A stretch of DNA of 64,000 bases, taken from Acutalibacter sp. 1XD8-33 (GTDB taxonomy: Bacteria > Bacillota > Clostridia > Oscillospirales > Acutalibacteraceae). Position numbers and translations under genes: made by a program. The stretch lies in assembly GCF_003612555.1 (NCBI RefSeq), contig NZ_RAZF01000005.1, positions 62,001-126,000 of the forward strand, in the 5' to 3' direction. Shown one piece after another: positions 1 to 8,718 of the stretch. Position 1 is the stretch's first letter, and the number at the start of each line of letters is the position of its first letter. A model generated the notes under the pieces. The model did no database searches, had not been told where the DNA came from, and worked only from the letters and a program-made list of their open reading frames with translations.

Positions 1-5
1 TTACC

Positions 6-1226
6 TCACAGAGAAATTTTGTGGAACACCTTCTTGCCTTTCTTGACCACCAAACCCTCTTTCAGCTGGTCCTCTGTAAAGCTGGCGGCGATATCCCCCA
101 CTTTTGCCTCATTGACGGATACGCCCCCCTGCTGCACCAGCCGACGGCCCTCGCCCTTGGAGGCGGCAAGACCCGCTTTTACCAGCAAATCCAGAATTCC
201 GACCTGGCCGTCTGTGAGATCTCCGGCGGAGAGCACGGTGGTTGGCATATTAGCGGTGTCGCCCCCGGTGCGGAACAGCGCCCGGGCACCCTCCTGGGCC
301 TTTTCGGCCTCCTCTTCCCCATGGACCAGACGGGTGAGCTCGTAGGCCAGAATCTCCTTGGCCCGGTTCAGCTGGCTGCCCTCCCAAGCCTCCATCTCGT
401 CGATCTGTTCCAGGGGCAGGAAGGTAAGCATCCGCAGGCACTTGAGCACGCTGCCGTCGTCCACGTTCCGCCAGTACTGGTAGAAGTCGAAGGGGGAGGT
501 CTTTTCCGGGTCCAGCCACACGGCGTTTCCGGCGGTCTTGCCCATCTTCTTGCCCTGGGAGTCGGTGAGCAGGGTGATGGTCATGGCGGGGGCGTCCTCC
601 CCCAGTTTCCGACGGATCAGCTCCGTGCCACCCAGCATATTGCTCCACTGGTCGTCGCCGCCCACCTGCATGTTACAGCCATAGTGCTGGTACATATGGT
701 AAAAATCATATGACTGCATAATCATGTAGTTGAACTCCAGGAAAGAGAGGCCCTTTTCCATACGCTGCTTGTAGCAGTCGGCCCGGAGCATGTTGTTCAC
801 GGAGAAGCAGGCCCCCACCTCCTGGAGCAGCCCAATGTAATTCAGCTGGGTGAGCCAGTCGGCGTTGTTCAGCATAATAGCCCCGCCCTCTCCAAAATCG
901 ATGAACTTCTCCATCTGACGCTTGAAGCAGGCGGCGTTGTGGTCGATGTCCTCCCGGGTGAGCATGGGGCGCATGTCCGTGCGGCCGGAAGGGTCGCCGA
1001 TCATGGTGGTGCCGCCGCCGATGAGGGCGATGGGCCGGTTCCCCGCCATCTGCAGCCGCTTCATCATGGTAAGGGCCACGAAATGCCCGGCGGTCAGGCT
1101 GTTTGCGGTGCAGTCGAAGCCGATGTAAAAGACCGCTTTCCCGGTGTTCACCATCTCCCGGACCCGTTCCTCGTCGGTGACCTGAGCGATCAAGCCCCTG
1201 GCCTTCAGTTCCTCATAGATCTGCAT
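6..1226 (-). CDS. tyrS: Tyrosyl-tRNA synthetase
   Basis: Charges tRNA-Tyr with tyrosine in the cytoplasm. The 406-residue product has the class I core: a HIGH-like AGHF segment near residue 47, the tyrosine-binding region with QVGGDDQW near residue 190, a KMSKS-type KMGKT motif near residue 230, and a C-terminal S4-like RNA-binding domain (about 340-400). Length fits the TyrS family. ATG follows AAAGGATG at a normal distance. It is the last gene of a three-gene minus-strand unit (acetyltransferase, HAD, tyrS) headed by a T-box leader, so expression should follow tRNA-Tyr charging. The stop codon sits at the left edge of the window and the gene is complete. Confidence 0.97.
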   Translation of the reverse strand: MQIYEELKARGLIAQVTDEERVREMVNTGKAVFYIGFDCTANSLTAGHFVALTMMKRLQMAGNRPIALIGGGTTMIGDPSGRTDMRPMLTREDIDHNAACFKRQMEKFIDFGEGGAIMLNNADWLTQLNYIGLLQEVGACFSVNNMLRADCYKQRMEKGLSFLEFNYMIMQSYDFYHMYQHYGCNMQVGGDDQWSNMLGGTELIRRKLGEDAPAMTITLLTDSQGKKMGKTAGNAVWLDPEKTSPFDFYQYWRNVDDGSVLKCLRMLTFLPLEQIDEMEAWEGSQLNRAKEILAYELTRLVHGEEEAEKAQEGARALFRTGGDTANMPTTVLSAGDLTDGQVGILDLLVKAGLAASKGEGRRLVQQGGVSVNEAKVGDIAASFTEDQLKEGLVVKKGKKVFHKISL

Positions 1227-1232
1227 AAAAAT

Positions 1233-1955
1233 TCATCCTTTCTCGTTTTCATTCAAAATATACTCCATGGCATCCTGTAGGGAGGACGCGGTATACTCCG
1301 GGGCTCCGATAAACTCCGGGACCTCCATGAACCGGTTCACCGGCAGCCAGACCACGGGCATATGGGCGGCGTGGGCGCAGAGGATGTCAAAGGGGTGGTC
1401 GCCCACATAGAGGCAGTCCTCCGGGCTGGCCCCGGCGCGGGCACAGGCCAGCTCCAGAATGGCGGCGTCCGGCTTGCTAACCCCCACCTCCTCGGAGATC
1501 ACCACCGGGTGGAAATAACGCGCGATCCCCATCTCCTCCAGTACGGCGCGGATTCCGGTGTGGTGGTTGCTGACAATGCCCAGGACGATTCCCTGTTCCT
1601 TCAGCCGGTCCAGGACCTCCAGCGCCCCCGGCGCCAAGGAATACTCCTGCCTGTAGTCCCGGGAAAGGGTGTGCGCCACCGTCTGAAAGGCCCCGGCATC
1701 CAGGCCCAGGCTGTCCCGGTAGACCCCGGCCACATGGTCCACAAACTCCTCGTCCAGCATACGGACCCCGGTCCTGTTCTCCTCCATGACCTGATGCCCC
1801 TGCCAGAGCTCGCTCTGGGCATAGGCCTTTTCCACCGCCTCCAGGGGAATCCCCGGATCGAACCCGGCCAGCGTCTCGTGGACCTTCTCCGGAATGCTGG
1901 GCCTCTTCCACAAAAGCGTGTTGTCAATATCAAAAAAGACCGCCTGAATCTTCAT
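1233..1955 (-). CDS. HAD-superfamily hydrolase (phosphatase-like)
   Basis: A 240-residue haloacid dehalogenase fold phosphatase of unknown substrate. All four HAD motifs are visible: FFDIDNTL at the N terminus (nucleophile Asp and Asp+2), SNHHTG (motif II), KPDAAIL (motif III Lys) and VGDHPFD (motif IV). A cap region lies between motifs I and II. A GTG three bases upstream (1958) is in frame; ATG at 1955 is preferred because AGGGGG lies 7 bases ahead of it. It overlaps the end of the acetyltransferase by 26 bases and ends 6 bases before tyrS, so it is co-transcribed and probably translationally coupled. Substrate cannot be told from sequence. Confidence 0.88.
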   Translation of the reverse strand: MKIQAVFFDIDNTLLWKRPSIPEKVHETLAGFDPGIPLEAVEKAYAQSELWQGHQVMEENRTGVRMLDEEFVDHVAGVYRDSLGLDAGAFQTVAHTLSRDYRQEYSLAPGALEVLDRLKEQGIVLGIVSNHHTGIRAVLEEMGIARYFHPVVISEEVGVSKPDAAILELACARAGASPEDCLYVGDHPFDILCAHAAHMPVVWLPVNRFMEVPEFIGAPEYTASSLQDAMEYILNENEKG

Positions 1956-2424
1956 CACAATTCCCCCTCATCCGTTTCTCATAGCCAACCTCATCCATTC
2001 CCGGCTTGATGCTGGTGATCTCCCCGGTACGCCGGTACCCCAGGCTCTCATAGAACCGACAGAGGCCCGGCTCTTGCAGGATCGTCCCCAGGATCCAGCG
2101 GCGGTTCTCCGGGTACATCTTTTCCAGGAGGAGCATGGCCTCGCGGCCCACTCCCCGCCCCTGGCACTCCGGCAGAATGCCAATGGGCGTGACGCACAGA
2201 GCCTCCTCTTTGCGCTTGATGCCGATCAGGCCCACATTCCGGCCATCCAGCTGGATGAAATGGTAGTCCCGCTCCAAGAGCTTGCGCTTCATGGTGGAGA
2301 GCGGCTCCATGGCTGGGTTCGTACCGTAGTCCCGATACTTCTTCAGCAGCGCCTGGAACGCCTGTTTCTGCACGGACAGCAGGGCTTCGGCGTCCTCCAT
2401 ACCCGCAGGTTTTACCGTAATCAA
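1930..2424 (-). CDS. GNAT family N-acetyltransferase
   Basis: An acetyl-CoA dependent N-acetyltransferase of about 164 residues, substrate unknown. The N terminus reads MITVKPAGMEDAEAL, typical of GNAT proteins, and the acetyl-CoA loop is QGRGVG followed by an amphipathic helix; RFYESLGY is the usual C-terminal GNAT motif. A longer reading from GTG at 2433 would place the start inside the ribosome binding site; GGAGG at 2434-2438 lies 8 bases before a TTG at 2424, so TTG is chosen. First gene after the T-box terminator; co-transcribed with the HAD gene and tyrS. Confidence 0.85.
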   Translation of the reverse strand: MITVKPAGMEDAEALLSVQKQAFQALLKKYRDYGTNPAMEPLSTMKRKLLERDYHFIQLDGRNVGLIGIKRKEEALCVTPIGILPECQGRGVGREAMLLLEKMYPENRRWILGTILQEPGLCRFYESLGYRRTGEITSIKPGMDEVGYEKRMRGNCDEDSGGLF

Positions 2425-2448
2425 ATCTTCCACCTCCCGCGCTCACGC

Positions 2449-2497
2449 AAAAAGCCCCCTGCAAAAGCCACGCGTAAAGCCAGCTTTTCCAGAGGGC
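2449..2497 (-). terminator. T-box intrinsic terminator
   Basis: GCCCTCTGGAAAAGC pairs with GCTTTTGCAGGGGGC (one mismatch, one wobble) around a 14-base loop and is followed by TTTTT. The left arm begins just 3' of the T-box motif, as in transcriptional attenuators of this class. Confidence 0.88.
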
Positions 2498-2778
2498 GAT
2501 AAAAATCGCGGTACCACCTCAGTTCGCCGGAGCCTCGCGGCCCACGGCCTCAACAGGTACTGAAAGCCCGGCTTTGGAACCACGGCTTCTCCATACCCTG
2601 GCGGGATAACGTGCGCCGCACGGCTTTCCCTACTGCCCGGGAGTCCGGGGTTCCGGAAAGCGGCTCAGGAAGGTAACTTCAGCCGCCGCTCTGGTCCCGC
2701 TTCCACCAACCGCGGGCTCTCTTTGCCAGGAAAACGACGCTTACAGGGAGAAAAACTCCATTTCCATCATTGCCATTG
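2449..2778 (-). promoter_or_regulatory. T-box leader (probably tyrosine-specific)
   Basis: Untranslated leader of the acetyltransferase-HAD-tyrS operon. The canonical T-box AGGTGGTACCGCG is present at 2519-2507 on the minus strand, and a Stem I-like stretch with AGAGAG and GGTTGGTGGAAGC lies upstream. A TAC (Tyr) triplet at 2675-2673 sits inside GAAGTTACC where a specifier is expected; given tyrS downstream, tyrosine specificity is inferred, but the exact specifier register was not folded. A strong terminator follows. Known mechanism: uncharged tRNA stabilises the antiterminator and permits read-through. Confidence 0.9.
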
Positions 2779-2784
2779 AACCTT

Positions 2785-2813
2785 ATTTTAGCGGAAACCG
2801 GCGGGTTTGTCAA
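2785..2813 (-). promoter_or_regulatory. Promoter of the T-box/tyrS operon
   Basis: TTGACA (2813-2808), 17-base spacer, TAAAAT (2790-2785) on the minus strand. The -35 box overlaps the recN stop codon, so the tyrS operon starts exactly where recN ends. Confidence 0.8.
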
Positions 2814-4465
2814 GTCTTTTTCAGCATTTCCTCCGCCATGTCCAGCTGCAGCTGGGTGATATCCTCCCCGCCGATGATCCGGGCCACCTCCTGCTTGCGA
2901 CCCTCCCAGTCCAGGGGATCCACCTGGGTAAAGGTCCTGCCTTTCACCACATGCTTGCTGATGCGCAAGTGGTGGTCCGCCATGGCGGCAATCTGGGGCA
3001 GGTGGGTGATGCACAACACCTGCCGGTTCTGGCTGACCTGCCGGAGCTTTTCCCCGATTTTATTGGCCGCCGCACCGCTGACTCCCGCGTCTACCTCGTC
3101 AAAAATCAGGGTGTCAACTTTGTCCCGGCCGGAGAGCACGGTCTTCACCGCCAGCATAATGCGGGAGAGCTCGCCGCCGGAGGCAATCTTCGACAGCGGT
3201 TTGGGGGGCTCGCCTTTATTGGCGGAAACCAGGAATTGCAGCTTGTCGCAACCGGTAGGCGTGAGGGGGATCCGCTCGATTTCCACCACAAACTCCACCC
3301 CGGGCATATTCAAAAAGGCCAGCTCGGACTTCACCTGCCCCACAAAGCGCTCTCCTGCCGCTTTGCGCTTTTCAGAGAGTTCTTTCGCCAGGGCAATGGC
3401 CCTGCGCTTTTCCTCCTCATATGCCTCCCGCAGCTTTTCTCTTTCCTCATCGGAGAACTCAATTTTGTGCAGCTCTTCCTGGCAATCCGCAAGATATTGC
3501 AGCATCTGCTCTTCCGTCTCGCCATATTTCAGCCCCAGCCGGTACAGCTGGTCCAAGCGCTCCTCAATGCCGTCCAGCGCCGAAGGGTCAAAATCTACCG
3601 CCAAACCGTGCAGCAGGCTGCTGGCATCCTCCAGCAGAAACCCGGCTTCCCGCAGCTTTTGCAGAGGCTCTTCTAGCTGAGGAAGATAGGCGCTGGCCCG
3701 CTCCAATTCCCCTGCCGCCTGGGAAATATCAGAGAGCGTCCCGCTGCTGTCCTCGTCCCCGGAAAGGAGGGCCTTCACCTGCTCCACCGCTGTGGAAACC
3801 TTCTCGCTGTTGCGTACCAGCTCCCGGTTTTGGGTGAGGGTCTCTCTCTCTCCGGGAGTAATGCCCGCCCCTTCAATCTCATCGATCTGATAGCGCAGCA
3901 AGTCCATCCGGCGGGTTTTCTCCCCCTCGTCCGTATTCAGGGCCCGCAGCTCCCGCTGCAGCTCCCGCAGATGCCGGTAGCTGGCCTGATATCTCTCCAG
4001 AAGGCTCTCCAGCCGGGCAAAGCTGTCAATGTAGTTCATGTGCAACTCCGGCGAGAGCAGCTCATAGCTCTCATGCTGGCCATGGATCCCCACCAGCCGG
4101 GGCGCAATGGTTTTCAGCATGGATACAGTGGCCGGCGCGCCGTTGAGCTTGCAGGTGGACTTGCCTTCCAGGCGGATGTTCCGCTGGATCAGCAAGGAAT
4201 TGTCCTCTTCCGGCACAGAAAGGCTGCTGAGAAGCTCCAGCGTGTCCTGAGAGAGCCCGGTAAAAAGAGCGGACACCGAGGCGGCCGGCTCTCCCGTGCG
4301 CACCAATTCCTTAGAGGTCCGCTCCCCCAGCACCGCATGAATAGCGTCAATGATGATCGACTTTCCCGCGCCGGTCTCGCCGGTCAGCACGGTAAATCCC
4401 TGGTCCAGGTCAATGGACGCGCGTTCAATAACGGCAATATTGTTGATAAACAGCTGTGCAAGCAC
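2810..4465 (-). CDS. recN: DNA repair protein RecN
   Basis: SMC-like ATPase for double-strand break repair, acting on the nucleoid. Visible features: Walker A GETGAGKS at residues 29-36, long central coiled coil, ABC signature ASGGELSRIMLA and Walker B DTLIFDEVDAG near the C terminus, then a His-switch region (LCITHLPQIAA). GTG at 4465 gives MLAQLFINN, matching the family start, and lies 8 bases after AGGGGG; an upstream TTG at 4471 is too close to that site. 551 residues, normal length. It follows argR by 20 bases, the usual argR-recN pairing of Firmicutes. Confidence 0.96.
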   Translation of the reverse strand: MLAQLFINNIAVIERASIDLDQGFTVLTGETGAGKSIIIDAIHAVLGERTSKELVRTGEPAASVSALFTGLSQDTLELLSSLSVPEEDNSLLIQRNIRLEGKSTCKLNGAPATVSMLKTIAPRLVGIHGQHESYELLSPELHMNYIDSFARLESLLERYQASYRHLRELQRELRALNTDEGEKTRRMDLLRYQIDEIEGAGITPGERETLTQNRELVRNSEKVSTAVEQVKALLSGDEDSSGTLSDISQAAGELERASAYLPQLEEPLQKLREAGFLLEDASSLLHGLAVDFDPSALDGIEERLDQLYRLGLKYGETEEQMLQYLADCQEELHKIEFSDEEREKLREAYEEEKRRAIALAKELSEKRKAAGERFVGQVKSELAFLNMPGVEFVVEIERIPLTPTGCDKLQFLVSANKGEPPKPLSKIASGGELSRIMLAVKTVLSGRDKVDTLIFDEVDAGVSGAAANKIGEKLRQVSQNRQVLCITHLPQIAAMADHHLRISKHVVKGRTFTQVDPLDWEGRKQEVARIIGGEDITQLQLDMAEEMLKKT

Positions 4466-4485
4466 CCACAAAGCCCCCTATCTCC

Positions 4486-4941
4486 CTAAACTCGCAGCAA
4501 TTTCCGCAGTGCCTCCTGGGTTTCCCGGGCAGCAGCCTCTGTGCGGCACACCACAAAAATAGTATCCTCCCCGGCAAGAGTGCCCACGAAATCCTTCCAG
4601 TACATGGCATCCATGGATGCGCAGACCGCCTGGGCCATGCCGTTCATGCATTTGATCACCAGCATATTCTGGGCGGAATCCACCGCCAGGGCGGAATCCG
4701 TGAACAGCGCATAGAATTTTGACGACATGTCCGGGGCGCTCTCCCCGCTGCCGGTGGAATATTTATACCGTCCACTGGCGGACAGGGTTTTCACCAGCCG
4801 CAGCTCCTTGATGTCCCGGGAAACGGTGGCCTGGGTCACGTCAAATCCGGCCTCCCGCAAATATTGCAGCAGTTCATCCTGGGTTTCCAAATCGTGCTCA
4901 CTGATGAGCTCTAATATTTTGGCATGGCGTCGGGTTTTCAT
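4486..4941 (-). CDS. argR: Arginine repressor
   Basis: Hexameric arginine-responsive transcription factor controlling arginine biosynthesis/catabolism. The N-terminal winged helix spans about residues 1-70 (ATVSRDIKELRL is the recognition helix region) and the C-terminal oligomerisation/arginine-binding domain contains GTLAGEDTIFVVC, with the GT.AG.DT pattern of the family. 151 residues, normal. ATG is preceded by GGAAAGGGG. Lies between nadK and recN in the dxs-tlyA-nadK-argR-recN minus-strand block. Confidence 0.95.
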   Translation of the reverse strand: MKTRRHAKILELISEHDLETQDELLQYLREAGFDVTQATVSRDIKELRLVKTLSASGRYKYSTGSGESAPDMSSKFYALFTDSALAVDSAQNMLVIKCMNGMAQAVCASMDAMYWKDFVGTLAGEDTIFVVCRTEAAARETQEALRKLLRV

Positions 4942-4978
4942 AGCAGCCCCTTTCCGGCGTTTCCCGCCTCACAAAGTT

Positions 4979-5809
4979 TCACTGGCTTTCCAGCAGCTTC
5001 TGGTTCAGAATATCATAAAAATTATTATCTGTCAGCTTAATAAACCGGGCCCACCGCTCCCCTTTGAAAAAAGAGAGCCGGTCGCCCTCCCTCAGCTCCA
5101 GGGGAGCTTCGCCGTCCACGGTGAGAAAGACTCTTCCCCGGTTCCGGGGCACTTCCACTGTAAGCTGGGTTTCCGGGGCGAAAACCACGCTGCGGTTGAA
5201 CAGGGAGTGGGGGCAGATCGGCGTGTAAATCATGCAGTCCAGGACAGGCTCTACCACCGGCCCCCCGGCGGAAAGAGAATAGGCCGTGGAGCCTGTGGGG
5301 GTGGCAATCATGAATCCGTCGGCCCGGTAGGTATATCCGGGATTGGTTCCGATCGCCATCTTATACTCGATGATCTTGGCCAATTCCGCCGAAACCACCG
5401 CGTCGTTCAGGGCCAAAAAATTTTTGCGGCTGTCTCCTGAATTTACGGTGACAGAAAGCGTCATCCGGCGTTCCTCCCGCCAGTCCCGGCGGGCCAGCCG
5501 GGAGAGCAGCCGCAGCTGCCCAGGCTCCACACCGGCGGTAAATCCCAGCTTCCCGGCGTTTATCCCCAGAACAGGCTTATCCAGCCGGGCGGCAATCTTG
5601 GCGGCGCAAATAATCGTGCCGTCGCCGCCAATCGCTAGAAGCAGGTCGCAGGCGGCAACAGCCTCCACGGCCTCTCGGGCAGGGGGACCGCCATACAGCC
5701 CGTCTGCCAGAACCGCCTGACAGCCGCAGGAACGCAAAATGGCGAGAGCCTCGTCCGTACAGGCCTGAGCCTGCCGTTTTACAAGATTGGGCGCTACTGC
5801 AATTTTCAT
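4979..5809 (-). CDS. nadK: NAD kinase (ATP/polyphosphate-NAD kinase)
   Basis: Phosphorylates NAD to NADP. The catalytic GGDGT motif, LGINAGKLGFT, ALNDAV and DGFMIATPTGSTAYSLSAGGP are all present in family order. 276 residues, typical. It follows tlyA and precedes argR with short gaps, consistent with the conserved Firmicutes operon. The coding strand is purely minus; antisense reading frames here are artefacts of GC-rich codons. Confidence 0.95.
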   Translation of the reverse strand: MKIAVAPNLVKRQAQACTDEALAILRSCGCQAVLADGLYGGPPAREAVEAVAACDLLLAIGGDGTIICAAKIAARLDKPVLGINAGKLGFTAGVEPGQLRLLSRLARRDWREERRMTLSVTVNSGDSRKNFLALNDAVVSAELAKIIEYKMAIGTNPGYTYRADGFMIATPTGSTAYSLSAGGPVVEPVLDCMIYTPICPHSLFNRSVVFAPETQLTVEVPRNRGRVFLTVDGEAPLELREGDRLSFFKGERWARFIKLTDNNFYDILNQKLLESQ

Positions 5810-5886
5810 GAGGTCCGCCTTTCCATTTATCTATGCCGGCTTACGGTTTCCCCGCTTTCAAGGGGTATGATTCCATTCAACGCATC

Positions 5887-6696
5887 CTATTTGTCCAGAT
5901 TGGCGTGGGAATTTGCCACAACCTCTCTGGCTCCGGCGACTGTTTCTGGCATCCGCGCTGTCTGAGACTTTTCCAGATAGATCAGGTACTCGATATTTCC
6001 CTCTGGACCTTTTACCGGGGAATAGTCCAGGCCCAGCACGGAAAAGCCGTTTTCCATGGCGAACACCCGGATTTTTTCAATCACTTCCACATGCGCGTCC
6101 GGATCCCGGACCACGCCCTTCTTCCCCACCTTCTCCCGCCCCGCCTCAAACTGGGGCTTGATCAGGCACACGCCCTGGCCGTTCTCCGCCAACAATGGCC
6201 GGACCGCAGGCAAAATCAAGGTGAGGGAAATGAAGGAGACGTCCACAGAGAAGAAATCCACCGCCTCCGGCACCTGAGCCCGGGTTAGATACCGGGCGTT
6301 GGTGCGTTCCAGGTTCACCACCCGGCTGTCGTTGCGCAGGGCCCAGGCCAGCTGCCCATATCCCACATCCACTGAATACACCTTTTTTCCGCCATTTTGG
6401 AGCATGCAGTCGGTAAACCCGCCGGTGGAAGCGCCGATATCCATACAAACGCGGCTCCGCAGATCAATTGGGAATACCGCCAGAGCCTTTTCCAATTTCA
6501 GGCCGCCCCGGCTGGCGTATTTAAGCCCGCCGCCGCGGTGCTCCAGCGCCGCGTCTTCAGAGAACAGGTCCCCCGGCTTATCCGCCTTCTGGTTGTCCAC
6601 AAAAATTTCCCCGGCCATAATCAGAGCCTTTGCCCGCTCCCGGCTCTCCGCCAGGCCATGGTCCAGGACCAAAATGTCAAGCCTCTTTTTCGCCAT
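5887..6696 (-). CDS. tlyA: TlyA family 16S/23S rRNA 2'-O-methyltransferase (S4-FtsJ)
   Basis: RNA methyltransferase annotated in Firmicutes as TlyA/YqxC, probably methylating rRNA ribose. An S4 RNA-binding domain occupies residues 1-65 (RLDILVLDHGLAESRERAK) and the FtsJ-like SAM domain starts at DIGASTGGFTDCML. ATG at 6696 follows GGAGGAGGG; longer upstream reading lacks family similarity. It overlaps the end of dxs by 20 bases, so translation is coupled. About 269 residues. Confidence 0.92.
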   Translation of the reverse strand: MAKKRLDILVLDHGLAESRERAKALIMAGEIFVDNQKADKPGDLFSEDAALEHRGGGLKYASRGGLKLEKALAVFPIDLRSRVCMDIGASTGGFTDCMLQNGGKKVYSVDVGYGQLAWALRNDSRVVNLERTNARYLTRAQVPEAVDFFSVDVSFISLTLILPAVRPLLAENGQGVCLIKPQFEAGREKVGKKGVVRDPDAHVEVIEKIRVFAMENGFSVLGLDYSPVKGPEGNIEYLIYLEKSQTARMPETVAGAREVVANSHANLDK

Positions 6697-8560
6697 CCCC
6701 GGCTCCCTCCTCCGCGCAAAACTCCAATACCGTCCGCTCAATCCCCCCCGCGCTGAATCCCAGCTGTTCCAGCGCGCGGAACATAGGGGCGTGTTTCACA
6801 AAGGGGTCCTCAATCGCCCGGAGCACATATCGTCCCCCAAACCCGGCCTCCAAAAGCAGGCACCCAAAATGCTCCCCGATGCCGCCCCGCCGCAGTCCTT
6901 CTTCAAAGAAAAACACCTTTTCGCAGCCTGCCGCCGCCTGGATCGCGCCGCTGTCCACCGGGATAATACGGTTGAGCTTCACCAGCCGGACCGCAATCCC
7001 CTGCTTTTTTAGGCGCTCTGCCGCCTCCGCGGCAAAGGAAAACATTCTTCCGTATGTCACCACACAGATTTTCCCGCCGCCATAGACGGAAAAAGGCGCT
7101 GTCGTGCTGCAAAAACCGTCCGGACGAAACAATTCCCGGCCTCTGGGATACCGGATAGCGCAGACCCCCTGACCTTTCTCCACCAGAAAGGCCAGCTGCT
7201 CCCGCAATTCCTGGAAATAGGCAGGAGAATACAGCGTGACCCCCGGCACCGTTTGCAAAAATGCCGGGTCGAACAGTCCCTGGTGGGTTTTACCATCCTC
7301 TCCCACAATTCCCGCCCGGTCAATGGCCAGAATCACCTTGGTACTCTGCATCGCCACATCGTGGATCATCTGGTCGTAGCTACGCTGCAAAAAGGTGGAA
7401 TATACCGCGAACACGGGCAGCATCCCCCCCACAGCTAAGCCGCCGGAAAAGGCAACCGCGTGCTCTTCCGCGATTCCCACATCGTAAAACCGCTTTCCAA
7501 ACCGTTGGCGGAATTCCGAAAGCCCCGTCCCCTCTGCCATCGCCGCGGTAACGGCGCACAGCTTTTCATTTTTTTCCGCCAGGGCACAGAGAGTCTGACC
7601 AAAAACATCGGAAAAGCTCTGGGCTTTTTCGCCGGTAGCCCCGGTGTCCACATCAAACCCCGCCAGGCCATGATAGAGTGTTGGCGACTGCTCGGCGTAC
7701 TGATAGCCCTTGCCCTTGTAGGTTCGCACATGGAGCAGCACCGGTTTATGGATCAGCTTGGCCGCTTCCAGGGTATCCGTAAGCTCCTTCAAATTATGCC
7801 CGTCAAAGGGACCGTAATAGGAAAAACCTAGATCTGTGAAAACGTTGGGATTGTACAGCAGCTTTTTCAAGTTCCGCTTCACCCGGCGGATAGAGGCCGC
7901 AATGGGTTTTCCCACCACCGGCAGACGGCGCAAAGCGTCCTCCACATTGCCCTTCACCTTGATATATCCCGGCCTGGACCGCATATGGGACAGGTATCGG
8001 GCCAGAGAGCCCACATTCTTGGAGATAGACATGGCGTTATCATTCAGAATGACAATCAAATTGCGCCGGAGCTGACCCGCGTTATTCAGTCCCTCAAAGG
8101 CCAGGCCACCGGTAAGGGCGCCATCGCCGATAACCGCCACCACATGGCCCGGGCAGTTTTGCAGATGGTTCGCGGCAGAAAGGCCCAAGGCCGAAGAGAT
8201 GGAGGCGCTGCTGTGGCCGCTGGTAAACTTATCGCAGGGGCTCTCTTCCCGGCAGGGAAATCCGGAAATCCCCCCCTCCTGACGGAGCGTGGAAAAATTC
8301 TGATAACGCCCGGTGAGCAGCTTATAGGAGTAGCTCTGATGGCCCACGTCCCACACGATGGCGTCCCGGGGAGGCTGAAAGGCCAGGGCAAGGGCCACCG
8401 TGAGCTCCACCACCCCTAAGTTGGAGGCCAGATGTCCGCCGTTGTCCGAAACCGTCTGAATAATCACGGCGCGCAGCTCCTCACAAAGCTTGTCCAGCTC
8501 TTTCCGGCTAAGCCCCTGCAAATCTTCGGGCGAATGAATTTTCTCCAGTAAATTTCCCAT
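6677..8560 (-). CDS. dxs: 1-deoxy-D-xylulose-5-phosphate synthase
   Basis: First step of the MEP isoprenoid pathway: pyruvate plus glyceraldehyde-3-phosphate to DXP, TPP-dependent. Visible: GDGALTGGLAFEGLNNAG (TPP/Mg binding), the transketolase pyrimidine domain with EEHAVAFSGGLA, DRAGIVGEDGKTHQG, and the C-terminal domain. 627 residues, normal. Shares a minus-strand operon with tlyA, nadK, argR and recN, a classical clostridial and bacillar arrangement. Slight C-terminal extension is Glu/Gly rich. Confidence 0.96.
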   Translation of the reverse strand: MGNLLEKIHSPEDLQGLSRKELDKLCEELRAVIIQTVSDNGGHLASNLGVVELTVALALAFQPPRDAIVWDVGHQSYSYKLLTGRYQNFSTLRQEGGISGFPCREESPCDKFTSGHSSASISSALGLSAANHLQNCPGHVVAVIGDGALTGGLAFEGLNNAGQLRRNLIVILNDNAMSISKNVGSLARYLSHMRSRPGYIKVKGNVEDALRRLPVVGKPIAASIRRVKRNLKKLLYNPNVFTDLGFSYYGPFDGHNLKELTDTLEAAKLIHKPVLLHVRTYKGKGYQYAEQSPTLYHGLAGFDVDTGATGEKAQSFSDVFGQTLCALAEKNEKLCAVTAAMAEGTGLSEFRQRFGKRFYDVGIAEEHAVAFSGGLAVGGMLPVFAVYSTFLQRSYDQMIHDVAMQSTKVILAIDRAGIVGEDGKTHQGLFDPAFLQTVPGVTLYSPAYFQELREQLAFLVEKGQGVCAIRYPRGRELFRPDGFCSTTAPFSVYGGGKICVVTYGRMFSFAAEAAERLKKQGIAVRLVKLNRIIPVDSGAIQAAAGCEKVFFFEEGLRRGGIGEHFGCLLLEAGFGGRYVLRAIEDPFVKHAPMFRALEQLGFSAGGIERTVLEFCAEEGAGDGEKEA

Positions 8561-8615
8561 ACCCAGCTCCTCTTCCCGTTCCAGTTTGAGGGAGTATCAA
8601 AACCGTGTGTTTATT

Positions 8616-8700
8616 GGACGATGTTTTGGAGTCTCGTCAGTCGACTCGGTCGGGTCAGAACTCTCCTCTCAACCCCCTTGCTTTGGACACTCACCGCTTT
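8616..8700. repeat. Mosaic intergenic repeat, partial copy
   Basis: Positions 8616-8661 closely match 48217-48262 (46 bp with about six differences), including CTCGGTCGGGTCAGAAC. It lies in the dxs-folD gap and is the smallest complete module of the family described under findings. Confidence 0.75.
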
Positions 8701-8718
8701 GAGGGCAATCCAGAGCGC

